Virus record (IMG/VR): IMGVR_UViG_3300027709_000056
Location: 1-64,000 of that record
Length of the DNA: 64,000 bases
Strand: one strand, 5' to 3'
Origin: a virus
Of the stretch, positions 23,931 through 31,548 are shown piece after piece. Both the position numbers and the translations under genes were made by a program. Position 1 is the first letter of the stretch. Each line of letters starts with the position of its first letter. The notes below the pieces were generated by a model. That model was not told the origin of the DNA. It saw only the letters and a program-made list of their open reading frames with translations, and searched no databases.

Positions 23931-26681
23931 TTAACCTACGTTATCTTCAACTGCTTCTTTTGTAGCTACTCTTGTTCTGTTTCCTGAAACTGTAGCATCT
24001 AGCAATTGAGTTAATGTATTATTTACCATGACTAGTTGTTCTGACGAGCCCTTGCTGGCTCCTCCAATTGCTGTAACGGCTGTAGTAAAACTACCCTGCA
24101 TATCAGCTGTTAGCTTATTACCTTGTTCACTATACCTTACCATAGCGGCTGTTAATTCATCAACAGCTTCGGCTACGTTTTTAATATTAGTATCATCCAT
24201 TACTTCAATAAAATTAGCTATACCTTCCATTGCACCACCAACAGCAACAAGTCCGTTAGCATCAATGTCTCCAAAAACTTTTAGATTATCAGCCATTTCT
24301 TTCATTTGGCCGCCACTATCGCCTTTACCACTTATCCAACTTGAAAATACTTTTCCTACTGATTCCATTACGCCGTCACCTGTAAATGCGGCCATACCTT
24401 TTTGCAAGGCTACCATTGCTGGTCCAATATTTGCTATTTCATTGGCTTTAATACCTTCAAATTCTTTAATGCCGTCTGCTAGTTTTTTAAATGAACCATC
24501 GTTTATAAAATTAGCAACAAACCCAGCTTTAGCAAGGGTTAGTATGCTATCAGTAAGAGGAGTCATTGCATTACCAACTTCTGATAATTTTTCTGTATTC
24601 ATGTCAGAAAATAATTCTATGTCTTCTCGTAATGATGTAACAGCTTCGGCAATTTTTTCTACCATATAACCTACACCGGCACCAGCCGCGCCAATACTTA
24701 AAAATGCCGCACCAATTAATAATAATCCTGGTGAAGCCGCAACACCGGCAACGCCCATGGCAATAACAGCGGCAGTAACAAGTCCTAATCCCCAACCTAA
24801 TGTTTCCATACTTGGTAGATAATCTAAAATTCCGCTAAACATTTCTCCAAGTAAACCTTTATTACTTTCTCCGTCATTTTTTGCCGCGGCTTGAACTTCA
24901 GCCACAGAAGTTTGAAAGTCAGCTTCAATTTGGTTACGCATCTCTGAAAATTTCTGTATATTCGCGGCACTATCTTGTTCATTGGCTGATAAGGCGTCCC
25001 ATTCTGCCTGTACTGCCGCCAGACGAGCATCTCTAGATTTTGCCAAGTCTGCTTCTGTTTTCTCTGGCCCTCCGCCAAATATTGCAGTCTTTAATGGTTG
25101 CCATAAATATTTGTCAAGCATTTCAGAGATACTTAAAGTTTTAAAATCTTCTATTAAGGTATCTAACCATATTCCCATATCTATCAATGCTAGATCAAAT
25201 CCGGAACCTTCTATCCAATCAGTAAGGTATCCAATAGCATCACCAAGTTTTTCAAATACACCTGTGTCAACTAGCTTATTCATAATTTGAGATCTAACAT
25301 TTTCGATAGCACGTTCAAAATCTAATAAGGCCGCTTCGTTTGTTTCTTTACGTTTTCTTAATGCTTCTTGTTGTTCCCATAGAGCTTGGTTGGCTCCTTC
25401 ACCGTATCCTTTTAATTTTTGTAGTTCAAGTGCCGCTTGTAAAATAGGATCATTCAATGCACCCATTGTACCAATAAGGTGTGCATTTTTCTTAACATAT
25501 TCATCAGCTTTTTCCGCCGCACCATTAATCTTCGCATTAAATTCATCCTGGGTCATCTTACCAGTTTTTAACGCCAACGCCCAGTCGGCAACTTCACCGT
25601 TTGTTATCATCATTAATGACTTACCAAAATCAGTAACTGGTACACCACCTGTTGCTATAATATCTGTAACTGCACTACCAATATCTTTATTAGCCGCATT
25701 AAGCTGAGCTAATGTAGATTTAATTCTAAGTGCGGATTCTTCATCTAATGTTGAATAAAATGCTTGTAATCTTGGATCCGCTGTACCAGCCTGCAACGCT
25801 TCAGCGGCTTGCTTCCTTGTCATACCTGTAACTTTTGCTAATCGATCTAATTCTTGAATATAGTTTGCTGTACCTTTAGCAAGATCTCTTGAATCCATTC
25901 TATCAAGTCTACCTTGAATTCTTTGTAGTTCAATAAAGTCAGCAGTCATATCACCATACTCTTCAAGTGTAATACCTAAAGCAGTAAAGTCTTTAGCAAG
26001 TGGTTTTATTTCTTTTAATACCTCAGTATACATTTTTGCACCGCCTGCCGCACTACCAAATGCTAGTGTAAGTTTTTGCGAGTGTTCTGTAAGTAATCCT
26101 GAGTATAAATCTATGTTCATACCTGCTTTAGCGGCTGAGCTATAAACATCAAACATTGAAGTACCTAAAGTTATACCTGAATCAGCCATACTTCTAAAAA
26201 CATCAACATTTTTATCGACGATACCCATGAGCATATCCAGGGCACCACCGAGTAAACCTCCAACTAATGGAATTGTTTTAGCTAATCCTGATAAGTGTGA
26301 TGAGAAATCGCTTAATCTAGTTCCACCTGCAACTAGTTCCATACCCATGTCAGCTATTTTTTCGACTACATTACCTATTGCATTCCACATCATAGAACCC
26401 AATGAACTTAGACCTGCCGCTAATTCTTTTATAACTCCTGCCGCGGCTCTTACTGCTAAAGAATGTTCTTTTGTCTTTGATGTATCTTCTTCTGTGGCCT
26501 TAGTGCCTTTTTTGGTAGCTTTAGTGTCGGCTGTAGTAGCCGCATCATGCAATTTTTGGAGTTTTCCAGAGTCTCCACCACCTTTACTAAAGTTTTGGAG
26601 TAATTTTAAAAGGGTAGCTTCAGAGGCGGCATTACTAGTAACACCATCCATTCCTGCTCCACGATATACGACTTCTACCAT
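23931..26681 (-). CDS. Tape-measure-like tail protein, 916 aa
   Basis: Long, mostly helical protein with the signature of tape-measure proteins: Ala/Gly-rich helices, coiled-coil segments, and a hydrophobic membrane-like stretch at ~630-680 (GWGLGLVTAAVIAMGVAGVA, then LLLIGAAFLSIGAAGAGVGY). T4 gp29 is 590 aa and is not recognisable by eye here, so this is assigned by size, composition and context: it is divergently adjacent to the gp26/gp51 frameshift pair, the place where tail-assembly chaperones usually precede the tape measure. It has a late promoter (26734-26741) but no clear Shine-Dalgarno sequence before the ATG. If correct, length sets tail length. Confidence 0.65.
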   Translation of the reverse strand: MVEVVYRGAGMDGVTSNAASEATLLKLLQNFSKGGGDSGKLQKLHDAATTADTKATKKGTKATEEDTSKTKEHSLAVRAAAGVIKELAAGLSSLGSMMWNAIGNVVEKIADMGMELVAGGTRLSDFSSHLSGLAKTIPLVGGLLGGALDMLMGIVDKNVDVFRSMADSGITLGTSMFDVYSSAAKAGMNIDLYSGLLTEHSQKLTLAFGSAAGGAKMYTEVLKEIKPLAKDFTALGITLEEYGDMTADFIELQRIQGRLDRMDSRDLAKGTANYIQELDRLAKVTGMTRKQAAEALQAGTADPRLQAFYSTLDEESALRIKSTLAQLNAANKDIGSAVTDIIATGGVPVTDFGKSLMMITNGEVADWALALKTGKMTQDEFNAKINGAAEKADEYVKKNAHLIGTMGALNDPILQAALELQKLKGYGEGANQALWEQQEALRKRKETNEAALLDFERAIENVRSQIMNKLVDTGVFEKLGDAIGYLTDWIEGSGFDLALIDMGIWLDTLIEDFKTLSISEMLDKYLWQPLKTAIFGGGPEKTEADLAKSRDARLAAVQAEWDALSANEQDSAANIQKFSEMRNQIEADFQTSVAEVQAAAKNDGESNKGLLGEMFSGILDYLPSMETLGWGLGLVTAAVIAMGVAGVAASPGLLLIGAAFLSIGAAGAGVGYMVEKIAEAVTSLREDIELFSDMNTEKLSEVGNAMTPLTDSILTLAKAGFVANFINDGSFKKLADGIKEFEGIKANEIANIGPAMVALQKGMAAFTGDGVMESVGKVFSSWISGKGDSGGQMKEMADNLKVFGDIDANGLVAVGGAMEGIANFIEVMDDTNIKNVAEAVDELTAAMVRYSEQGNKLTADMQGSFTTAVTAIGGASKGSSEQLVMVNNTLTQLLDATVSGNRTRVATKEAVEDNVG

Positions 26682-26707
26682 AATTAAAACCCAAGTTAAT
26701 AGTTCAT

Positions 26708-26715
26708 CATAAATA
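26708..26715 (+). promoter_or_regulatory. T4-type late promoter (CATAAATA), rightward
   Basis: TCATAAATATTTG, 38 bases upstream of the gp26 ATG at 26753. RNA start expected near 26721. It lies to the left of, and faces, the minus-strand box at 26734-26741. Confidence 0.7.
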
Positions 26716-26733
26716 TTTGTATGAACTTTAATA

Positions 26734-26741
26734 TATTTATC
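26734..26741 (-). promoter_or_regulatory. T4-type late promoter (GATAAATA), leftward
   Basis: Minus-strand GGATAAATATATTAAAG, 53 bases upstream of the tape-measure ATG at 26681. RNA start expected near 26728, so the two divergent transcripts overlap at their 5' ends. Confidence 0.7.
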
Positions 26742-26752
26742 CGGAGAAAAAC

Positions 26753-27670
26753 ATGGTAGATCAAAAAGCGCCGGGAAACATTCCTATGGGGCAAATAACT
26801 CCTAATGTTAATCCTGGAAAGGTAAAGACGCCTAATCCCTTAGAAAAATACTTTAGGCAACCTAAATTATATGTAGAATTACCTAGCCACGGAAATTGGT
26901 ATCCAGAAGGAGATATTGATTTAAACGCAACAGGCGAACTTGCAGTATATCCTATGACAGCTAGAGATGAAGTAACATTTAAAACACCAGATGCATTGTT
27001 AAATGGACAATCAACTGTTGATGTTATTAAAAGTTGTTGCCCGGGAATTAAAGATCCATGGCAATTACCTACTATTGATTTAGATTCTGTATTAGTTGCT
27101 ATTAGAATGGCAACGTATGGAGAAAAATTAGAAATTAAATCTGAGCAACCAGTAACTAAAGACGAAAAAAGATTCGACGTAGACTTAAGAATGATTCTTG
27201 ACAAGTTTGGTCAAGCAGATTACAAAAGTTTAGTAGAACACGAAGATGTAAAAATAACAATACGTCCTCAAAATTATCGTGAGTTTACACGAACTGCGAT
27301 GAAGACGTTTGAAGAACAACGTATATATCAGACAATTAATAATTCTGAGTTAAGTGATGATCAAAAACTAGAGCGGTTTAATGAGTCGTTTTCTAAATTA
27401 ACAGCAATTACTCTTGATATTGTAAAAAATTGTATAGTATCAATCCAAGCTGGTGATAACGTTGTTAGTGATAGAAATCATATTGATGAGTTTATTGATA
27501 AAGCTGATAAGAATTTTTATACAGCAATTACTGATCATGTTTCAGAACAACGTAAACAGTTTCAACTTGAACCAATCAAGGTACAATCCACAGAGGAAGA
27601 GATAGGACGAGGAGCTCCAGAGACTTATTCAGTTCCAATAGTCTTTGATCAATCAGCTTTTTTCGGTTAA
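26753..27670 (+). CDS. 26: gp26-type baseplate hub/tail assembly protein, 305 aa
   Basis: MVDQKAPGNIPMGQITPN start with GGAGAAAAAC before it. The core FRQPKLYVELPSHGNWYPEG, YPMTARDEVTFKTPDALLNG and DLDSVLVAIRMATYGEKLEI is the family annotated as T4 gp26 baseplate hub subunit in marine T4-like phages. Zero-frame translation ends at 27670, just after TTTTTTC. A -1 shift there continues translation into the gp51-like frame to give a 380-residue fusion (303 + 77 codons). Such gene pairs next to a tape-measure gene function as tail-assembly chaperones in other tailed phages; that role for gp26 here is inference. Confidence 0.85.
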   Translation: MVDQKAPGNIPMGQITPNVNPGKVKTPNPLEKYFRQPKLYVELPSHGNWYPEGDIDLNATGELAVYPMTARDEVTFKTPDALLNGQSTVDVIKSCCPGIKDPWQLPTIDLDSVLVAIRMATYGEKLEIKSEQPVTKDEKRFDVDLRMILDKFGQADYKSLVEHEDVKITIRPQNYREFTRTAMKTFEEQRIYQTINNSELSDDQKLERFNESFSKLTAITLDIVKNCIVSIQAGDNVVSDRNHIDEFIDKADKNFYTAITDHVSEQRKQFQLEPIKVQSTEEEIGRGAPETYSVPIVFDQSAFFG

Positions 27671-27894
27671 GGATTTCAGCACTACCTCTTGAGGAAATCC
27701 TAAGACTTGTTGCAGACATTGATAACGAGGTAAAAAACTTTAAATTTCATTTAAGCCAGATGTGTTGGTATATGCGTGGAGGTGTTACGCTAGATGAAAT
27801 GTGGGCAACGTCTCATGAAGACCGTGAATGTATGTCTAAAGTTATCAAAGAAAATATGGAAACTACTAAAAAGACTGGAAGAGATTTCTTTTAA
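27649..27894 (+). CDS. gp51-like extension, expressed by -1 frameshift from gp26
   Basis: The -1 frame is open from 27649 to the TAA at 27892-27894 and encodes FRLRISALPLEEILRLVADI, DNEVKNFKFHLSQMCWYMRG and GVTLDEMWATSHEDRECMSK. This resembles the small gp51-labelled product that follows gp26 in marine T4-like phages. The conserved part begins before any ATG (the first in-frame ATG is inside it, at the CQMCW region), so an independent start would lose about a third of it. The 5' part overlaps gp26 by 22 bases. Translation is therefore expected as the C-terminus of a gp26 fusion. It ends 4 bases into the convergent 789-aa gene. Confidence 0.7.
   Translation, partial: SISFFRLRISALPLEEILRLVADIDNEVKNFKFHLSQMCWYMRGGVTLDEMWATSHEDRECMSKVIKENMETTKKTGRDFF
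27658..27701 (+). promoter_or_regulatory. Programmed -1 ribosomal frameshift signal
   Basis: Heptamer T TTT TTC (27658-27664) in gp26 phase, a canonical X XXY YYZ site; zero-frame stop two codons later (27668-27670). A 5-base spacer leads to an 8-bp stem, AGGATTTC (27670-27677) with GAAATCCT (27694-27701), 16-base loop. All three elements of a -1 signal are present in the correct order and spacing. Confidence 0.75.
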
Positions 27895-30260
27895 TTCATG
27901 TAATCAGCGGTCTGCTGTTTTACTAATTGATCACGTGCTATATGTTGTACACCGGCGTCAGAAAGATCAGACGCTAGTTGTGGTAAATTTGCTTCACCAC
28001 CTGCTCCACCACCTGTACCTGCTCCACCACCTTGTAATTGTGATTTAACTTCTCCACCAACACCTGCTTTTGTAATTGCGTTTGCTAGATTGCTTACAGT
28101 TTTATCTGTGCCTGCTGTTGGTGTTGCTGTTGGTGTTGTTGGTGTTGCTGTTGGTTTAGCTGTTGGTGTTGCTGTCGGTGTTGTTGGTGTTGCTGTTGGT
28201 TCTGCACCTGGTTCTGCTCCTGGAGTATCTGATGGAACTGCTTCTGCATCTTCTGGCTCCGTAGCATTAGAAGTTAATTGTTTTCCTACATCTCTTTTTG
28301 CTACTCTACCAGTTTTATCATTAACCCATTGTCCACCTTTCCAAGTGTAAGGATCTCCGTCGGGACCATCTGCTTTAGTTCCTTTTTCAAGTTTGTTTGC
28401 TGTTTGTTGTGAAGCCTTTGCACCAGGTGTTTCTTCAGCATCAGCACCTGGTTGTTTTTCTGTTGGTTCTTCACCTGGTGTTGCTGTTGGTTCTGCACCT
28501 GCTTCTGGTTCTGCACCTGCTTCTGGTTCTGCATCAGTAGTTGTCTTTGTTACTGGTAAATCAACTTTAGCACCTGTTCCAATTGCCGCTATATCATCAT
28601 TACTTAATCCTGCATTAGCTAATACATTAACAACAGATCCTGTATCTGTTGGTGAGCCCATTTTTTTCCAATCTTTAGTAAGTTTGTTAGCTGTAACTTT
28701 ATTTCCTACATCTTTCATACCTTGTTTAACACCAGAAGCGGCACTTGAAGCGGCTCCTGCCACGGCTTTACCTGCCGATGTTGCCGCGCCTTTGGCGGCT
28801 GAGCCAACTTTACTTGCAACATTACCTAAGCCTCTTTTTGCTTTAGCGGCTAGTGTGTTAGGATTATCTAATGGTAATTCTTGTTGTGCACCTTTTTGCT
28901 TACTAGGATCTGCATACTTAGGATCATCCATCCATAAGTTATCAGGACCAACCTCTGCTAATTTATCACGTAAGTAATCTTTATAATCAATTGCTTCTGC
29001 TGGTTCTTCTAAAGGAAGTTCCATTTGTTCTGGTTCTTTTTTAGGTGGTTTAGCCTTAATAGCTTCTTTCTCAAAATCGTTTGCTTGTTGTGTTGCACCT
29101 TGAATTACTGCGGCCGCACCAGGTATCTTTTCTGTGGCACTATCAACGAATGCTTCTAAATTATCTACTTGTCCAACTAGCTCTTCTAATTGAACACTAG
29201 TTAATCCAGTTTCTTTTGCGTGTCTTAGAGCGTCTATTGCCGCTCTCATTGTATCTTGACTATCACTTGCTTGAACTGTTCCTAAGAAGTCATGTAATTT
29301 TGCAGTTGCACCAAGTGCCTGTTCAGAAAAACTACCGCTGGCATCTTTTGCGGCCGATACTGCATCTGATAATGTTTGATACTGTTGAATTTCATCACCT
29401 GTCATAATAACATTGAAGTCGTAAAAATAATTATTAATACTTCCTGACATTGATAGTTGAGTGTAACCATCATTTAGTGTATTAACTACATCACCGTATT
29501 CAGCTGTTACATCTGCTACAGCATCAACGACGTTGGCATTTTCAAGTGATTTGGCCGTTGCATCAATTGCCGCCATTCCATTTGCTTCAATATTATCAAC
29601 AACAGCATCGCCAATGGCATTAAATGCCATACCTGCAAGAGCACCAACTGCCGCTGTTTTAGCCGCTTTACCTGCCGCTGTCGAAAGTTTTTCACCTTGT
29701 AATAAATCTTTACTTGAACGTAATAAGAAACCTACTGCCGCACCGCCAACTGGTCCTCCAGCAAACGCCGCCGCGGCTGTAAGTATAGCTACTGCTAAAC
29801 TTGCCTTGCCGGGATTTTCTTTTGCCCAGTCGCTAACTGCTTTAACACCTTGAACAATTTTTCCATCACTGGTTCCAATTTTCTTTTTTAGCTCTTCAAA
29901 CTTTGCATCCATGTTTTTAACAGGACCAGTATTTTGTGCCATCTTACCAAGCTCGTTAATTTTTGCGTTAACGGCTTTCATGACATCGACAGGAAGTTTT
30001 GCTACCTGGCCTGCTTTACCTAATGCAGTTTTATTTGAACCTGAAGCCATTGCATGGTCTTCAGCGCCTTTGAATATTGTTTGGATTTGATCTGTTGTAA
30101 GTTCTGCTTCAAACACTTTTGTAAGCTGTTCCATTAATGGCCATAGCTCACGTTCAGCTTTGCCAAGATAGATACGTTGGCTTTCTGTAAGTGTATCCCA
30201 ACCTTCAGTTAATATGTGTTGGGTTTTTAAATTGTAGGCAAAGACTTCTTGCAGTTTCAT
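27891..30260 (-). CDS. Large candidate internal/virion protein, 789 aa
   Basis: N-terminus MKLQEVFAYNLKTQHILTE|G fits the T4 capsid-targeting sequence pattern (MK..QEF..., ending IxE or LxE for gp21). Residues ~155-182 form a hydrophobic Ala-rich segment (ASLAVAILTAAAAFAGGPVG). The middle is helical. Residues ~560-770 are low-complexity linkers: EPEAGAEPEAGAEP and Thr-Pro runs (TPTATPTTPTATPTAK). I recognise the type from marine T4-like phages but not a function. The C-terminus overlaps the end of the gp51-like frame by 4 bases. It could be an ejected or head-internal protein; the alternative is a second, degenerate tape-measure-like protein. Confidence 0.75.
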   Translation of the reverse strand: MKLQEVFAYNLKTQHILTEGWDTLTESQRIYLGKAERELWPLMEQLTKVFEAELTTDQIQTIFKGAEDHAMASGSNKTALGKAGQVAKLPVDVMKAVNAKINELGKMAQNTGPVKNMDAKFEELKKKIGTSDGKIVQGVKAVSDWAKENPGKASLAVAILTAAAAFAGGPVGGAAVGFLLRSSKDLLQGEKLSTAAGKAAKTAAVGALAGMAFNAIGDAVVDNIEANGMAAIDATAKSLENANVVDAVADVTAEYGDVVNTLNDGYTQLSMSGSINNYFYDFNVIMTGDEIQQYQTLSDAVSAAKDASGSFSEQALGATAKLHDFLGTVQASDSQDTMRAAIDALRHAKETGLTSVQLEELVGQVDNLEAFVDSATEKIPGAAAVIQGATQQANDFEKEAIKAKPPKKEPEQMELPLEEPAEAIDYKDYLRDKLAEVGPDNLWMDDPKYADPSKQKGAQQELPLDNPNTLAAKAKRGLGNVASKVGSAAKGAATSAGKAVAGAASSAASGVKQGMKDVGNKVTANKLTKDWKKMGSPTDTGSVVNVLANAGLSNDDIAAIGTGAKVDLPVTKTTTDAEPEAGAEPEAGAEPTATPGEEPTEKQPGADAEETPGAKASQQTANKLEKGTKADGPDGDPYTWKGGQWVNDKTGRVAKRDVGKQLTSNATEPEDAEAVPSDTPGAEPGAEPTATPTTPTATPTAKPTATPTTPTATPTAGTDKTVSNLANAITKAGVGGEVKSQLQGGGAGTGGGAGGEANLPQLASDLSDAGVQHIARDQLVKQQTADYMN
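28115..28200. repeat. Short tandem repeat encoding Thr-Pro linker
   Basis: Plus-strand GTTGGTGTTGCT-type units, ~6-12 bases, repeated about seven times with few variants; encodes TPTATPT on the minus strand inside the 789-aa gene. Such repeats can change in copy number. Confidence 0.75.
28490..28533. repeat. Tandem 18-base repeat encoding EPEAGA
   Basis: GGTTCTGCACCTGCTTCT occurs twice in tandem plus a partial third copy; on the minus strand it encodes AEPEAGAEPEAGAEP in the 789-aa protein. Confidence 0.75.
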
Positions 30261-30270
30261 TTTGCTTATC

Positions 30271-30867
30271 CTATAGCAACTTAACTAGTTCTTGTTTTTG
30301 TTGCGGGTTTAACGCATCAATTTGTTTTTGTAGTTTAGGTGGAATTTTACCTCCGCCTGCTTTAGCGCCAGCACCTGCTGTTGGTGTTACTCCTGGTCCG
30401 CCACTTGCTCTAGGTGTTTCAGGTGCACCTGCTTGTGCTCCAAATTTTTGTCCTAAAGGTTGCTCTGGTTCTGGTTCTGCACCTACTGCCGCTTGGCCAG
30501 CCGCACCTTTAAAAGTATCTTGTGCCGCACCTTGTAATATATCGTCTACTTGTTTCTTACCTAAAACGCCAGACAAGTTATTCAATCTACCTGTTGGCAT
30601 TTTTTGTGTAGCCATAAAGTCTTTCAGTTGATCTGCTGTAGGCTTTTTAGGATCGCCACCTGTTTGACCCATATATGCTCTGAATGCCTGGTATAGTTCT
30701 TTAGCTCTTGAGTTGGCGTCTAATTTGCCTTGTAATCCAGCTTGGGTACCTTTCATGCCGACAGCGCCAGCTATTTTTGCCCCAGCCTTCTTGGCTAAAT
30801 TACCAATAATACCACCACCAGGAGCTTCGTTAACGTCTGATTCGCTTATAATTTGATGTACTTTCAT
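30271..30867 (-). CDS. Candidate capsid-targeted internal protein, 198 aa
   Basis: Starts MKVHQIISESDVNEAPGGG. The first nine residues (MKVHQIISE) are like T4 internal proteins' capsid-targeting leader (MKTYQEFIAE), ending in ISE, a gp21-type I-x-E cleavage site. After it comes a glycine/alanine-rich helix (GGIIGNLAKKAGAKIAGAVG), a helical domain at ~60-110 (YQAFRAYMGQTGGDPKKP, VDDILQGAAQDTFKGAAG) and a Pro/Gly-rich tail. It is upstream of the 789-aa gene, which has a similar leader, and has a weak late box. Packaged and possibly ejected with DNA: inference from the leader. Function otherwise unknown. Confidence 0.75.
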   Translation of the reverse strand: MKVHQIISESDVNEAPGGGIIGNLAKKAGAKIAGAVGMKGTQAGLQGKLDANSRAKELYQAFRAYMGQTGGDPKKPTADQLKDFMATQKMPTGRLNNLSGVLGKKQVDDILQGAAQDTFKGAAGQAAVGAEPEPEQPLGQKFGAQAGAPETPRASGGPGVTPTAGAGAKAGGGKIPPKLQKQIDALNPQQKQELVKLL

Positions 30868-30889
30868 AGTTACACTCCCTGTTCAATTA

Positions 30890-30897
30890 TATTTAGC
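30890..30897 (-). promoter_or_regulatory. Possible late promoter (GCTAAATA)
   Basis: Minus-strand TAGCTAAATATAATTG, 23 bases before the ATG at 30867. Differs from TATAAATA at the first three bases only in part (GC for TA). Confidence 0.5.
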
Positions 30898-30918
30898 TAT
30901 AATCCTTAGACATACACC

Positions 30919-30926
30919 ATTAAATA
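30919..30926 (+). promoter_or_regulatory. Possible late promoter (ATTAAATA) at a leaderless start
   Basis: CCATTAAATAATCTTATG: the box ends 5 bases before the ATG at 30932; no Shine-Dalgarno sequence upstream. Confidence 0.5.
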
Positions 30927-30931
30927 ATCTT

Positions 30932-31129
30932 ATGCCTCGAACTGTATATAGGGTTATAGAGAAGGTTACTCAGAAACAAGAGTTAATGGATTGTTCTAGT
31001 GAAGCGGAAGCGTTTGAAGTAATGGGACAATTAGTTGAAGCTAATCCTGAGTCACAATATACTATAGAAGAAGTTGTAGTATATGATAAAGAAGCCTTTC
31101 GTTACGGACGTGATCCGGAACTGCATTAA
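30932..31129 (+). CDS. Small conserved hypothetical protein, 65 aa
   Basis: MPRTVYRVIEKVTQKQELMD start; alternating strands and a helix (SEAEAFEVMGQLVEANPESQ), acidic overall. Single-gene unit with an apparent late box abutting the ATG and an intrinsic terminator starting at the stop codon. Its ATG has no ribosome-binding site. Function unknown; similar short proteins occur in marine T4-like phages. Confidence 0.65.
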   Translation: MPRTVYRVIEKVTQKQELMDCSSEAEAFEVMGQLVEANPESQYTIEEVVVYDKEAFRYGRDPELH

Positions 31130-31154
31130 GATCAACTGCGTTGATCTGTGTTTT
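31129..31154 (+). terminator. Intrinsic terminator after the 65-aa gene
   Basis: 7-bp stem AGATCAA/TTGATCT with a 5-base loop followed by GTGTTTT; starts at the last base of the stop codon. Confidence 0.75.
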
Positions 31155-31527
31155 CGCTATCGCTCTAACACATTATTCTTTCAACTGTTTGATTAAGTGC
31201 TTTAGCACTTTTGCATCATGTAGATAGTTGAGCCATACTTCGCCCGTACCCGGACGAAGCATTTAATAGCCATCATGTGAGATGAGCGTACCATCTTGAT
31301 AAAGAAGATTGCATAATGCACGGAGGCGGTAACCCGACATCCTCCTACTTCAGCCTTCGCATAGTTACGGACAGTATTAATCCCTATCAAGCGGGATTTT
31401 CTACCGTGCTGGTTGCTTTTTACTCAGAGCCAGCATCTTTTAGACCTAAAGTTAGTCTAGCCTTGCAACGCACCAGAGTCTAAGTGTCATAATGTACACC
31501 TTCAAGGTGGGTCGAGCTATCCCGACC
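31147..31527 (-). ncRNA. Candidate large structured ncRNA, about 380 bases
   Basis: No convincing gene lies between 31130 and 31548. The stretch is packed with hairpins, read on the minus strand in order: GGTCGG-GATAGC-TCGACC (31510-31527), CACCT/AGGTG, TAGACT/GGTCTA (31441-31459), TGCTGG/CCAGCA (31407-31435), AATCCC/GGGATT (31379-31398), GGAGG..CGG-GTTA-CCG-CCTCC (31322-31345), TCATC/GATGG, CTTCGTCCG-GGTA-CGGGCGAAG (31238-31259) and AAGTGC-TAAA-GCACTT (31195-31210). Four stems gain a G-U pair on the minus strand that would be C-A on plus; one favours plus. The region is GC-richer than neighbours. No T-arm, RNase P or tmRNA motifs seen. Ends are uncertain and no clear own promoter was found; it may be cut from the gp55-gp46 transcript. 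Confidence 0.6.
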
Positions 31528-31548
31528 AAACAATGTTGCTATATTTTA

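Noticed and set aside
24028-24669. 213-codon plus-strand frame opposite the tape-measure gene
   Set aside because: Antisense of Ala/Gly-rich helices; hydrophobic composition is a by-product of the opposite strand.
28115-28533. CRISPR array
   Set aside because: Repeats are short, contiguous and in-frame coding linkers with no spacers.
31202-31390. 62-codon minus-strand frame within the hairpin-rich region
   Set aside because: No ribosome-binding site and it runs through a series of base-paired stems, including a 9-bp hairpin. The base pairing explains the sequence better than coding.
31147-31527. Group I or II intron as the second RNA region
   Set aside because: I could not see P/Q/R/S or domain V elements, and there is no interrupted gene on either side.
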